50,814 nt of DNA from positions 1 through 50,814 of the forward strand of contig MU858288.1 of the NCBI GenBank assembly GCA_033297075.1, read 5' to 3'. The notes under the pieces were generated by a model. The model worked only from the letters and a program-made list of their open reading frames with translations. It had not been told where the DNA came from and ran no database searches. Made by a program: the position numbers and the translations under genes. This DNA is from Rhypophila decipiens. Taxonomy: Eukaryota > Ascomycota > Sordariomycetes > Sordariales > Naviculisporaceae. This document shows, piece after piece, positions 21,027 to 32,562 of the stretch (the first letter of the stretch is position 1; every line of letters starts with the position of its first letter).

Positions 21027-23993
21027 TTAACGAGAATAGGACGATTCGGCATTCGACTTGATGCCTTGTTTGGCCTAGCACGGATGAGTTAGTTGCAAGA
21101 TTCAGTGACTGGTTGGGTTGCGCGTAATTGACATACCTTCATCTGCTCGATCCTCGCCTTGAGCTGACTCGTCACCTCGGCCGCCCGCTTCCAGCTCTCC
21201 ATGCCCGACCCACCTGAGGCACCACCAGTCGACGAGGAATTGCCTATTCTGCTCTCCGTCCGGCCTCCGGTTCGGTTGCCTCCCCTATCACCGTAGCTCG
21301 TATATCCCATACCAGCCGGCGCGGGCTCGTTCCTGACTTCCCTCTCCTCTGCCTCTCTCCTAAAACCCCGGGCAGGACTACCGCGCCCACTACTTCCACT
21401 TCCGTTGCCCGTGTAGCGAAGGTCCGGGCTGAGTTTGTTACGCAGTGATGGCATGCCCTCCCCATTCTCCTTCTCCTCGCTCATAGTGCTAGCAAAGCTC
21501 ATACGATTCCGATCCGGACCACCCCGATACCCAGCCCCGTCGCGGTAGATACCAGCGTCATCGTGGGTAGGGCTCATCATGCCCATATGGGGAGAGCGGG
21601 GACTGCCCGGGCCTCCGACATCACCGACAGAGGCAGCTGCGGCTTCTGCTTTGCTGAGGGCGCGCTTAAGCCGATCGAGCTCGCGTCGAAGCCGTTCGTT
21701 GGTCTGCTCGGCTGCCTCGGCATCGCTTCGCGCCCTCACCAGCTGTGTCTCCTTGGCTTTGATGGAAAGGACGTCCCTGGTGTGGTCTTCGATGAGGCTC
21801 GCGTTCTGGTTCTTGAGCTCTTGAATCTCGGACATGAGCTTCTGCCTGTCGTGCCTGCCATCCTCTATTTGTTTTAGCAGACGCTCGTTGGCGTCTCGAA
21901 GCTCCTCGAGCTCAGCTCGTTCAATAGCCGTAAAGTTCGAAACGGGCGTGGGTGATGGGGGTGCAATAGGAGGGGCAGCGGCCACTGGTTTGGCGAGAGA
22001 ACGGGTCGCAAGTCCACCTCGGCCCATTCCCAGACGAGGCGGCGCGCGAGTTGCAGTTGGTGAAGGGGGCTCGTCTTCAAACTCCATCGGAGGTGATGGG
22101 GCCGGAGCCGGGCGTCTGGGCGATGGCGCTGATGCACCCCCTGGGCCGGCAAGGGTACGCTTCTGGGGTGCCTTGAGCCCTCCAAGACTTCCTGGTTTGG
22201 GCATGCCTAGTTTGCTACCTGGAGTCGGTGCACCACGAGACGTGGGTTGAGGTGCTAGCGCCGCTGGTTCTGCCGGAGGCGGAGCGGCGGCAGCGGCCGG
22301 CGCAGCTTTCTTCGTGCCCAACGGTGCTTTCTTGCCCATGGGCTTCTTCGCGCCAGCCGGGGGCCCCCGAGCAACTGGTGCTGGCGGTGGCTTGGGCTTG
22401 TCTTTGGCCTTGACCTCGGCGACCTCGTAAAACTCTTTGATCTTGGTCTTGCGAATGTCGTCAAGCCCTTCCAAGTGGGGGTTCATGGCCCGTTCGCCAA
22501 TGATCTTCATGACCGTTCCAAGAATCTCGGCACCACCCGAGCGCAAGACCTCACTTCCCTCAGAGAGAAGTTTCTTGGCGGACTCGACAATTGTGGCAAT
22601 GTCTTGTTTACTTGGGACATTGCGCGTTGTCCGCAAGCACCGGACAAGAAACTTCATCGTGCCTTCTTTCACCTGGGGGTTCTTATGGGCAAGAGATGTT
22701 GTGATATCCTCCAAGCACTCTGCGAGATCGCCCGTCGCCTGGAAGACTGCATCCAAGGCTGCGCCAAGAGCATCGGCAACAGTCTGTTTCTTCTCCTTCA
22801 GCCTCTCCATGATGGGCTGCATAACGGTAGATCGATACCTCCCATACCCTTTCCGTAGACCTTTGGCCAAGAGTTCGATACATTGAGCGGCCTGGGTGAC
22901 AACCGCTATGTTGGCATCCTTCATGCATTTGGCTAAACTGCGATTGACCTCGCCAAAATCTGCGTCCTTGATTCTCGGCACATTGACGATGGCGTAAAGG
23001 GCCTCGAGCGCTTCTTTTCTCTCCTTCCACTTGGACGAGCCCAAGTTGTCAAAAAAGTCTTTCGGCACTTTGCTCAAAACATCTTGCGGTTCTGCCAAGT
23101 CGAATACGTCGATCTCTGCTGGCTCCTCCTCACCTCCCTCGTCGTACTCCTCCTCATCCCCAGCGCCGGCGGCTGGCGCCCTCTCCTTGGCTGCTTGTTG
23201 TGACCGCAAGAGACGCTCCTGTTTCGGCGCACCCTCTGCCTTGACCTTTTCAAACTGTGCCTCGAGATCGGTTTGTTGCGTGGGTTTCAGGTCGCCCCAA
23301 AACATCGGTTTCATGGCCTCTCGCAACCACCTGTAGAATTCGACGGCTAGATTTGTGGCCTCGGCTCTCACATTCTTGTCAGCATGGCCGAAGGCTTTCG
23401 GAAGAACCTTGAGCACAGGCTTGGGATCGGCCGTCTTGCAGCCATAGTTGTGGTAGATTTGGGTCAGGGCGGCGAGTGACGCAGCGATGACTTTGGGTTG
23501 CTTGTTACCCAGCGCGGGGAGAATATCCTCGATCACAGGCGCTGCCACGTCGAGCTCGATGAACAGCAGCAATGCTTCGAGGGCGGAGGCCTTGGTAGCG
23601 GCACGAGTCGACGAGAGACCCTTTTCGACGATGGGAGGGATCGCATGGGACCTTGCCCGTACTGCTCCTTCACGTCCGCCAAATTTCAAGAACGAGCAAA
23701 GGGCGGCAAGTCCTTCTTGTTGTGCCGCCACATTCGAGTCTGCCGCGGCGCCTTTCCATAAGCTGGGGTCTTGGATAAAGGGTCTGAAGGCCGGGTCGTA
23801 TTCGTCTGCGGTTTTTTCGAACTGCTTGGCCGCGTCTTCGTATGCCTGTTTCCGCACTTTCCAGACCTGTCTCCCGGGAAAAGCATGGAGTCAGCACTCG
23901 TCCCTTCCACACCTAGAATGCAGACATCCGGCGCACCTTGTGAACCCAGCGGTCCGTCAGCGGTAAAGAGCTAAAGTCTTCTTCCTCGGCCAT
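21027..23993 (-). CDS. XMAP215/Dis1/Stu2-family microtubule polymerase
   Basis: Three exons: 23937-23993, 21137-23866 and 21027-21074. The introns are 70 bp (branch CTGAC) and 62 bp (GTATGT, branch CTAAC), all phase 0; the product is 944 residues. It starts MAEEEDFSSLPLTDRWVHK and continues VWKVRKQAYEDAA, the typical start of fungal Stu2/AlpA proteins. TOG1 spans about 15-230 and TOG2 about 280-510, both HEAT-like. A basic P/A/K-rich linker (about 515-680) should bind the microtubule lattice. A coiled coil (about 680-775, ELEELRDANERLLKQIEDG onward) should dimerise it, and a short C-terminal helix follows. Two TOG domains plus a coiled coil is the yeast-type layout. It tracks plus ends and adds tubulin. 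An in-frame ATG at 24164 would add 57 basic residues; I prefer 23993 because of homologous start and its GACGCCATGG context. The last 15-residue exon is small but in frame. Confidence 0.9.
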
Positions 23994-25760
23994 GGCGTCG
24001 GAAGATGTACGAACTGAAGCGGGTTTGGGAGGAGACTGGTGTTGGGTTCGTCCAGCAGGGTCGTCTTCGGATGCTGTCTTGGACTTTTTGCTGCTGCGTC
24101 CTAGAGTTGCAACTTTCTTGATCAGTTTTTGGAAAGATGAGGTTTTGCCCCTACGGCCAACCATAACGGCCCACAGGAAAGCGCAGCATTCGGGATCAAG
24201 TCGAACGTGATTTCAGAGCTCTGCAACAGTCCTTCTGTTCTTTCGCAATGTCGCAGGAGGGATCCGGGAAAGGGGTAGTGACGAGTACATACGGTTTCTG
24301 TTGCGATCAGGCTGGCAATTCAGATGAAAAACAATGACCAGCAGGTGGAAACAGGGCGATTACGTGGAAATGTCGTTAGATAGGTGCAAACAAGGTTTTG
24401 GCGATTCTAACCTTTCAGGTGCGCTTGCTCTTTCGTCCGTTCGCGTGGTCTGTTAGAGACACCTGGGGACGGCGAAAGAAAATGCTCGAGCGGTGGGTAA
24501 AGCGGGTTGATTGTTGACGGTGTTGTTCAGTCCTGCCGTCCGCGATTATTACTTTGCTGTGGTTGGCGGGACACGACCGGGGAGCGACGACCAGGGGTAG
24601 CCGGTCGCTTACCATTTGGGTTTGCTGTCTGTGCTTGCCCTTGTGGGGGTGTTGTGGCTGGGCTTCTGAGTCCTGGGCCTTGGTTGTTGGTGACTTCACC
24701 CGGCCCGAGGTGCTCTTACGACGCCCAAGAACGACCAGTGACTGCTAATTTCCCTCATGAATCTTGAATATGAGCATTCGAAACTCAATCAAACCCTTTA
24801 CTACTTTCAGATCAACATCAACACCGGCTCAAGCTGTGCAACTCAAACACGTGTAAGCTGTGGCTTGCCAGTTTCCCCAAGCTCCCGCCTCCACCCCCAC
24901 AGCTGATGGCGGGTGAGTGTTGTTGATGTGGCGCTGGCTGTCACCCCCCAATCAGCACCCTCCTTCCATTGCCGCAGAAACGCCAGACCCTGTTGGCGGC
25001 GGTCCGGCAGATTCACACCTGACAGCTGCCGAGTTTGTTTATCATCATGTTGTTTCTCCCTTCAGCCCCCTGAGAAGATCGCTGTTCAAGACCGAAACAT
25101 GAAGGGTCTTGTGCACACCCCACCAATTGCCCACCACGATGAAGAAGAAAGAAACAAAGTGAAGTCTGTTGATGCTCCAAACTCGCCTACAAATGAAAAC
25201 ATAACTGGATCATAGCATATAATCAGATTGGAACTGCCCAGCATTCAGACTTTTGATGCACGTACCCGTAACCGCAGTTCCAGGTTGTGTTCAAATGTAT
25301 TTGGCCCACCAAAAACATGCCCTCCAAACGACCGGCCAGTGCCCCACTTTTTCGATCACCCTCCGCCTTTTTGCAGCGAGTGGACAGCGGACAACTTGGA
25401 CATCTGAAACTGTCGACCAAAGCATCACTGTCGCCCTTTTGGCTCAATTCCATACGCCGCTGGGACGGTCACTTTTTACCACGAGCTGGCCATTGACCAT
25501 GGGATTTGAGGTCTTGCACCTCCCATACCAAATTTTATAGCAGACAGAACCCGGTCGCCATCCGAAAGTCCCACGATCGAAAATCCCCACAGTTCTCAGC
25601 GCTCGACCCTGGCGACCCAACCCAGACTGGACCTTTCCTGACCGACACGATCGCAACAACAGCCCGACATCGCCCTCGCAAATAATTCCAATCCCATCCG
25701 CTCCAAAAAGGCTTAAACTTCTCAAGAGATAGTTGGGAATCATCACGAGTTTATGCCAAG
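23994..25760. other. Shared upstream region of the Stu2-type and NudF genes
   Basis: The two genes are transcribed away from each other over this 1.77-kb stretch, so it must hold both promoters. No supported coding sequence; open frames near 24415-24767 and 24913-25540 overlap in several frames. A short upstream open frame in line with the Stu2-type start (23994-24164) is noted in that entry. Confidence 0.55.
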
Positions 25761-27277
25761 ATGTCACAAATACTAACACCCCGGCAAGCAGAAGAGCTGT
25801 AGGTGGATTGTTTTGCCTCCCGGTTCCTGGCTAGACCCTCGGCCATTTTATGCTGACCTCACCGTTGCTCCAGACACAAAGCCATCATCGCATACCTAGC
25901 AGCAAACAACCTGCAGAGTACCGCCTCTGCGCTTCGGCAGGAACTCAACATCGGCGAAGATTTATTCGATGCGACCACAGCAAAGAAGTATGAGGGCTTG
26001 CTTGAGAAGAAATGGACCAGCGTTGTCCGCTTACAAAAGAAGGCATGTGATGATACTTCGATTGAAGTAGTGCTCTCGACTAACTTTAGTCTCGGTCCTA
26101 GATCATGGACCTAGAATCCCGAAATTCCGTTTTACAAGCCGAGCTCGATAGCGCTACCCCAACCTCGAGACAAAACAAAGATCCCATATCCTGGCTCCCC
26201 AGATCGCCAGCGCGGCATACGCTCCAATCCCACCGACAACCTATTACCTGTGTGGCCTTCCACCCTGTCTTTTCGGTATTAGCCTCCGGCTCAGAAGACC
26301 AGACCATAAAGATTTGGGATTGGGAGTTGGGAGAACTGGAAAGAACAGTCAAGGGCCACACCAAGGCCGTTTTGGATGTCGACTTTGGAGGTCCTCGAGG
26401 AAACACACTTCTTGCGTCTTGCAGCTCGGATCTGACCATCAAGCTATGGGACCCATCAGACGACTACAAGAACATCCGCACGCTCCCCGGCCACGACCAC
26501 AGTGTCAGTGCCGTGAGATTTATCCCATCTGGGGCAGACGGCTCGTCCAGCAATCTGTTAGTGAGCGCGAGTCGAGACAAGTCGCTTAGGATATGGGACG
26601 TGACGACGGGATATTGCATAAAGACTTTGCGAGGGCATCTGGAGTGGGTACGTGACGTCTGCCCATCTATCGATGGAAAGTATCTGTTGTCTGGAGGCGA
26701 TGATCGGACAGCGAGGTTATGGGAGCATACGTCTTCGAGCCAAGAACCGAAGGTCACACTGATCGGCCACGAACATGTCGTATTATGCTGCGCTATTGCT
26801 CCGGCCACGGCATATGCACATCTGGCTGGAATGGCGGGGATAAAGAAACCACCAGTAACAAGCTCTGTCGAGTTCATGGCGACCGGCTCTCGAGATAAGA
26901 CCATCCGTCTATGGGATGCCCGGGGCACTTGCATCAAGACGCTAACCGGGCACGATAATTGGGTGCGAGGGCTAGTATTCCATCCAGGGGGTAAGTTCCT
27001 CATCTCGGTGGCCGACGACAAGACCCTGAGGTGTTGGGATCTTACGCAAGAAGGGAGGTGCGTCAAGACGATTTCGGATGCACATGACCATTTCGTGCAG
27101 TGCATCAGATGGGCTCCTCCGGTCATAAAAGGTGGAGCTGTGAACGGCACTGACGGCAACAACGGAGAGTCAAATGGGACGCCCAAGAAGGGTGCTGCCG
27201 CTGGCACTGACGTTCAAATTCGATGCGTGATTGCGACAGGCAGCGTGGACCTGAACGTCAGGATATTTGCGAACTAG
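25761..27277 (+). CDS. nudF: NudF/LIS1/PAC1 nuclear distribution protein
   Basis: Three exons: 25761-25798, 25874-26042 and 26102-27277, giving 460 residues (family usually 440-460). Exon 1 and 2 join to [26 protein letters not shown], the LisH dimerisation motif (about 8-40). A coiled coil follows (55-90, [18 protein letters not shown], made by the second splice), then seven WD40 repeats from about 111 to the C-terminus. Their ends read [59 protein letters not shown] and [11 protein letters not shown]1 proteins bind dynein with NudE and are needed for nuclear migration in hyphae. The first intron (75 bp) is GT..AG with GCTGAC branch. The second (59 bp) starts GCATGT, a GC..AG intron, with a GACTAAC branch point; only this boundary restores the family sequence. 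Confidence 0.95.
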
Positions 27278-28235
27278 GGGCAGACTCCATTGCAGGACAA
27301 ATTTGCTGTTACGCACAACGAGCCATAGCCACGTCAACCGCCCGCTGAACACTCGATACCGAATGACGACAGACCTGGGCTTTCTCAATTACCGAAACAT
27401 CGCCCTCGTAATGAACTTACAGATCGATCATCGCGAGGCAATAACTTGACGCCGTTCGGGATTGGGACTATATGGTGCTGGGAGCTGCATCAGTAAGAAG
27501 GCATACTCAGCTTCGGTCGTGGTTCTCGATAGAGGAGCTTCAGCAAGCCAGGTGGCACTAACGAGAGGCTCAACCTGGGTCCCGGCTCTCGATCATGTGG
27601 TACAGTCGAGGTTGATGGCTGGCGGGAGGAGCAAGATCTTGATTATCTGTCTTGTGCTTATGGCGAAGTGGTGTGCGAAATACCTGTCAGTTTCTTGTTC
27701 GTCCCACGTCCTGTTGCTAGAAAACAACAACTGATGGCGCCATCCGCTCTTAGAAATGTGTCATGGATATAATAACATCCAAACACGTGGCTGGCTGGCT
27801 CGGAGCAACAGGACTAGATAGATACCCCACCCGATTTATTAACTTTTTAATTACATTATTCTCATGTCTTTGGTGATGCCTTGACTTTGTTGAAAGGAGG
27901 TCTATTCACGGCGTGGACTAGATGGTACAGTCCTGACAAGGTCACCACTACCGCTTCAAACCTGAAAGGCCTGGCTACCTGGCACCAAATTCGGGTTTTG
28001 CACATGTTTGAGGAGGGCTGGTTACTCCAGGTTTAGACAATTCCTGTCCGGAACGGGCCGGCCTCAAGTCAGTGGTCCGTAATTACAGCAATGAGCAGGC
28101 TGAGTCTATGAACAAGACCCGTCTCGTCTATCAAAGGCTGTCAAGGTCTCACCCGTTGAACCCTCACATCATGAATCTCATATTCCTGTTTCCACGGTAA
28201 ATACCCAGGTTACATAACAGTGGTACCTTTCTCAA
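27278..28235. other. Intergenic between convergent genes
   Basis: Contains the 3' ends of NudF and of the unknown gene on the other strand. The open frame 27462-27734 has no recognisable features. Nothing else seen. Confidence 0.5.
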
Positions 28236-29926
28236 CTAGAATACCGGAGGAGACTGGGGATTTCGAAGCTCATAATCATATGGACCATCCCTATCTGAAT
28301 ACATGAAACGGGGCGCGTAGGGGTAATACCCCGGCAAATTGACGGACTGCTTCGTTTCTTCTTCCCTTCTGGTAGAGCAGCCTGGGCCGCACTCTGACTC
28401 GGCAGCGTTCTTCTTGTGCGCGTCGTTCCAACCTCTCGCAAACTCCTTTGCAGACCTCCATTTCCGCTCCAGCTGCTCGTCGGTATACTCAAACATCTCA
28501 CCGAAGCGTTTCTCCTTGACAGTCGGGCTGGTTGTATTGCCGTTCATTAACCGCGTATCAAAGGTCACGAAGCCTCGCCTTTTGGGGCCCATCGGGGGGA
28601 TACCCATGTAATACAGGTGTGAGAACCACGTCTTTTTTGGGATTGAGGTTTTTTTCTCCGCAATGGTATATCCGTCTCGGTGGGTCTTGTAAAAGGCTGG
28701 GGTGTTTATTTCGAGTTTTGCCACCATTGGAATAAAAGGGACTGTACTGCCCACGGCGGGAGTTCTGTTTTTGTTGGGTCTGAGAGGTGCTTTTTTGCGC
28801 AGGCTTTGGCAGCAGATCGGATAGCTGATGCGGGCACTCTTCTCTCACTGTGGGGGAGATGGCGGATCCTGAAATCGTCGACGTAGTGCGTATGGCTGAA
28901 TATCTGCACGTCGAGGGATAATTTTCTTAGGAGGCGGTCTGGGCCTTTGGTTGGTACGTCTGCGATCAGTTCGCGGAGGATACCTGTGTATCCTGTTAGC
29001 TTGGGGTCGTCCGTTTCTTTGCCGTCTGGGCGTGGGTAGAGGACTCGTTCGGTCCGGTGGGTGTGGTAGTTGTGTAATATCAGGGCAATTTCTGGAGCGA
29101 ACTCGCTGTTTGTCGAGATGGGGAGTAATCGTGCTGCGAGAGCTCTCCACTCGTAAAGGGGAGGCAGTTGGCCATTTCTGATACGGCCGGCGAACTGGGT
29201 TATATAGCGAGCTAATGGGTTCAAATAGTCCGGGATCAGGCCCTCTGTGGATGTGTGTCGAAAGTATTTCTGGTCTGAGGGCGGGAGGTGGGAGCCGAAT
29301 TCGTAGAGTTGGTAGTCGATTAGGAACATGTGCTCGAGCAGATGCTTGAAAGCGTTGGAAAGCTCGCGTTGTTCCTGACTGCTCCTTAGTGGGGAACATT
29401 GTTGGAGGTGGGTTGTGGCTGATCGAGTTCTGGGCGTTTGGCCACTGCATTCTTGGTCGTAAAGTATCAGGGCAATGGCGCTGAGAACCGGCCTGGCTAT
29501 ATCGTCGGGGTATACGAATGCGTCGAGATCTTCGAGGAAGAATTCCAACGGTGTGAGGAATAAAGGCTCTGGCAGGACAGTGCTTTCATTCGGGGGACCG
29601 TACTTGACGAACAGACTGGCGAGTTTGTATTTCCAGTTACCGGTTTCCGGTCGTCTTTGCTCCAGCTCTTGTTCCTGTAGCTCTTGGGTCTGCTCGCTGG
29701 AGCTACAGTTTATTGCATTGTATATGAGCTCTACAGCTCGCGTCCAATTTGGATTAGCCTTTTTACCTTTTAGAAAAATCTCGGCGAATTCGGGTCGTTC
29801 TGGTCGTATAACGGTGGAGTGGATCCGTTCGTGCCACCGGGGAAGGCAGAGCTGCTCGAGCCTTTGGATGTTGTAGTCATCCTGGGCTTCACTGTATCCT
29901 GGCGGTTCTGAGAGGATATCCATCAT
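28236..29926 (-). CDS. Unknown fungal protein (two-exon model, 527 residues)
   Basis: Two long frames overlap: one from the ATG at 29926 to a stop at 28706, and another open from about 28850 to 28236. A 107-bp intron at 28742-28848 (donor GTGAGA, acceptor GTACAG) joins them in phase: exons 28849-29926 and 28236-28741. The first part has Trp/Tyr-rich conserved-looking helices (QLCLPRWHERIH, WTRAVELIYNAI, FLTPLEFFLEDLDAFVYPDD). The second has IPKKTWFSHLYYMGIPPMG and a Cys/Glu-rich stretch. I do not recognise a family and see no signal peptide or membrane span. If the frame shift were not spliced, the first frame alone would encode 406 residues ending WAVQSLLFQWWQ, which also looks protein-like, so alternative splicing or a sequencing indel are open possibilities. 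Confidence 0.55.
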
Positions 29927-30230
29927 TCCACGTCTGCGTGTGTGAATTGGGAGTGGTGATTTGACAGAACCGACATTGTCCGTCTTGCTTTTGTGCGTGG
30001 ATAAAGCTCCATCCTTGGGTACACCGACAGAGTTTAAACTCTATCAGCGGTCATCTGTCAAAGTCAGCTAACTGCCTTCGGTACATAGCCGAGCAAGGCC
30101 GAAGCCGCCACCACGACTACTTCTATTATATGTCCTTAACTTTGTCCTGGCTGGATTTAAACGTTTATTTTTCTTCCTCAGCGTGAGTAATAGCATTTTT
30201 ATTTCTTCTTTTCAATCTGAGTGTTTGTAC

Positions 30231-30249
30231 GTGTGTGTGTGTGTGTGTG
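30231..30249. repeat. (GT)n microsatellite
   Basis: An uninterrupted GT run of nine and a half units. It lies about 300 bp upstream (minus strand sense) of the unknown gene starting at 29926. Confidence 0.9.
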
Positions 30250-30521
30250 GCGGTCGGGGCTGTCCCTTTCCCGTTCGACTCCACGACGTAGGCCCCCGAC
30301 TCTCTCGGACTCTACGAACATGAATAAGGAGGTTCTGGCAAGGAGGTTGACTCCCATCTTGTACAAATAAAATATATACTTATGCAATTTATTCTCCTGC
30401 CGCCGGGGTTGGTGTTGCAAATATGGTCCCTATGAAATAGTGGATATTTCCATGACGTGTAGATGTGTTTAACAAGGCGCCTAATATACAGGCACCAGTC
30501 CAATTTGAATTTCCAGATCAG

Positions 30522-30720
30522 AGGCATTTTTCGAGCTAGTCAACGTATTTGTTCCAGCCAGTCAAGGCATTTATTCCAGTCCAGTCAAGGCCTCTATTCC
30601 AAAACGTTGAGGTATTTATTCTAGCTAGTTTAAGTATTTATTCCAGCTAGTCAAAGCCTCTATTCCGACCTAGTCAAGGCATTTATTCCAGCTGAAGAAG
30701 GCATCTATTCTATCCTGTAT
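30522..30720. repeat. 22-bp-period tandem repeat, array B (9 units)
   Basis: Nine units start at 30522, 30543, 30565, 30588, 30610, 30632, 30654, 30677 and 30699; lengths are 21-23 bp, mostly 22. The consensus begins AGGCATTTATTCCAG and ends CTAGTCA; units 4 and 7 share GCCTCTATTCC, and the last two lose the GTCA end. There is no continuous coding frame (22 is not a multiple of three). The same unit makes up array C at 34.2 kb. Confidence 0.85.
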
Positions 30721-31169
30721 ACGAGAGGACTAGTGCCTGTATCTTAGGCCCCTTGAACAAGACCGCGGTGGGATCAAGTATCGGCAGTTAGGCATACCAG
30801 GCTGTGCTGGGGGGACTGATGTTCAACTGTCTGGAGCAATGCAAGCATTGGTCAGTCGAAATTACAATGCTGAATATTGCACGTTGTAATGGTCACATGT
30901 CAATGTGTCACAGGGGTCAAGAGTGAAGAAAAATATTTTAGGGAGAAATGTGTGCATTCTCTATGACCCCGAACTGCAAATGATGTGTGCAAGTTCGAAT
31001 AGGCGGGGTATCATAACTAATATTACAAAATATGTGTGGTAATTTCCAACAACGACAAGAAATCCGATGCCGTGCCATGCTGCATGTAGTAATCCAACAA
31101 ATATTCCGGGGGATCCTCCTCAAAAACTGAACCCAAGCTTTAGTTTCAAGGCCGAAGTTGAACCTTCCC

Positions 31170-31682
31170 TCAGCAACTGAAAATGCAAGTCTCCGTAATC
31201 TCCCCGGTAATGGGGTCCCTCTTGCTCACAGTACGCTTGAAACGGAGATCTGTTGTAAACCACATCTCGCTATAATAAAAATCATCACACGTCATATACT
31301 CAAAGTCTCTGGTTAGCGAGACAGTGACGACTTCTGGCTCAGGCTTGTAGTCCTCCATGACTACATCTTTGTCCTCGGAAGACTCGGAGTTGATGGTCTC
31401 GGGCGAATAGTCCATGACTATATCTTCGTCCTCGGGCTGGGGCTGGGGCTCCGGCTCGGGCTCTTCCGCTGGTTTGGTGGAGCAGATGGGCTTGTTCGCA
31501 ATTTTTTCTTGCCAGGCGCGGTTTCTTTCGTTGAGCATGTCGAGAGTTTTGGCAGCCCTGGCGAAATACTGGAGCTGGGTTAGCTCAGGCTTTTGGCGTT
31601 GGGCAACCTCGCAAGCCTTGGCCGTGCTGTCAAGGGGGCCTGTGGCTTGCGCTTCGAGAAAGGCAGATCCCTGGTGCTTCAT
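31170..31682 (-). CDS. Small unknown protein (170 residues or longer)
   Basis: From the ATG at 31682 the protein is 170 residues: a helical N-terminal half (LQYFARAAKTLDMLNERNRAWQEK), a proline/glutamate run (EEPEPEPQPQPEDED), two similar acidic pieces (DEDIVMDYSPE and DKDVVMEDYKPEPE), and a C-terminal domain-like part ending ITGEITETCIFSC. A probable 70-bp intron lies just upstream (31742-31811: GTCAGC donor, ACTGAC branch, GCGCAG acceptor). Removing it keeps the frame open back to an upstream stop at about 31890, giving protein-like CPEDPEYIQFLTPYTSSQ. No ATG is found there, so either the intron is in the 5' UTR or a further first exon is missing. TATA-like TATAAGAG lies at 31912-31919. Family not recognised. 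Confidence 0.5.
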   Translation of the reverse strand: MKHQGSAFLEAQATGPLDSTAKACEVAQRQKPELTQLQYFARAAKTLDMLNERNRAWQEKIANKPICSTKPAEEPEPEPQPQPEDEDIVMDYSPETINSESSEDKDVVMEDYKPEPEVVTVSLTRDFEYMTCDDFYYSEMWFTTDLRFKRTVSKRDPITGEITETCIFSC

Positions 31683-32562
31683 GGCTTCGACGGGGGAAAT
31701 AGTTTGCTCAGCTCGATGGTGGAAGGAAAATGTTTTGGGAGCTGCGCAGGTGTTTGGTCAGTAATCTCATAGTGCTGCATCATTGATGTGATGGAGCTGT
31801 TGTTGGCTGACCTTTGAGGATGGACTGTGATGAGGTATAGGGTGTGAGGAACTGGATGTACTCTGGATCTTCCGGGCAAGAAATCAAAGTCTAAAAGGAG
31901 GAAGAGAAAGACTCTTATACTCTGTCAAATCGGTGCCAACAGCCAAACTCAAAAGTGGATAATGTGGCTGTCAGGAAACGGGTGTTATAAGCTGCAGAGG
32001 CGGGTAGACTTTGCAGAGGCTTTTCTCAAGGATATGGGCACGAAGATTTGGGTCGACATCCGGTTCCAGCAGTTAACTGAAAATTAGAATGAACATAGTT
32101 TCGCTGAAGAGCCACAGAAGAGATCTACTGGGCAGTAACTTCAAGCCACGGACACTGAAACAGGCTTGCTTTGCTCCTATCCTCAACGATATCCTCTGGC
32201 ATCCTGCCCCCTTTCGAGACCAAAAGGACAAACTTGCTTTCTCTTTTTTCCTGCATAGCTTCTTTTATTTTGGCTGACAGGGTCCAGAATTCTAATGCAA
32301 TGACACTTGTAACTCGGCGGTCGTGAAATCTTCTTCTCCGTCAATAAAGTCACATGATTCCAGTTTTGGGGATCCCCCAGAGCAGCGTGCCCGGAATATA
32401 TCACACTTATGGCTGGTATATGTCAGGCTGGTATCCACTCGCAGGGTAAATAAAGTTCATTCATTTTAAACTATCCCCTACGTTTTCTTTGCTCCCCATT
32501 GGTGAGCCACTGTGGGGGTTCATTGCCCTTATTTTGACTTTAGGCCACCAGTCACCCCCAGA
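31683..32562. other. Intergenic; 5' side of the small gene
   Basis: The left part holds the candidate 5' intron and exon of the small gene; the rest lies downstream of the phosphoesterase gene. No other gene supported. Confidence 0.5.

Larger units (their letters stand above)
29927..31169. other. Intergenic, holds repeats
   Basis: Upstream of the unknown 527-residue gene and downstream of the small 170-residue gene. It contains a GT microsatellite (30231-30249) and the 22-bp repeat array B (30522-30720), both listed. No supported gene. Confidence 0.5.

Noticed and set aside
23994..24164. In-frame upstream extension of the Stu2-type protein (ATG at 24164)
   Set aside because: The extra 57 residues are basic and low-complexity, while family members start at the MAEEEDF-type sequence, whose ATG has the better context. 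Kept only as an alternative.
30522..30720. CRISPR-like array
   Set aside because: Units are contiguous 22-bp tandem repeats without spacers, and the genome is eukaryotic.
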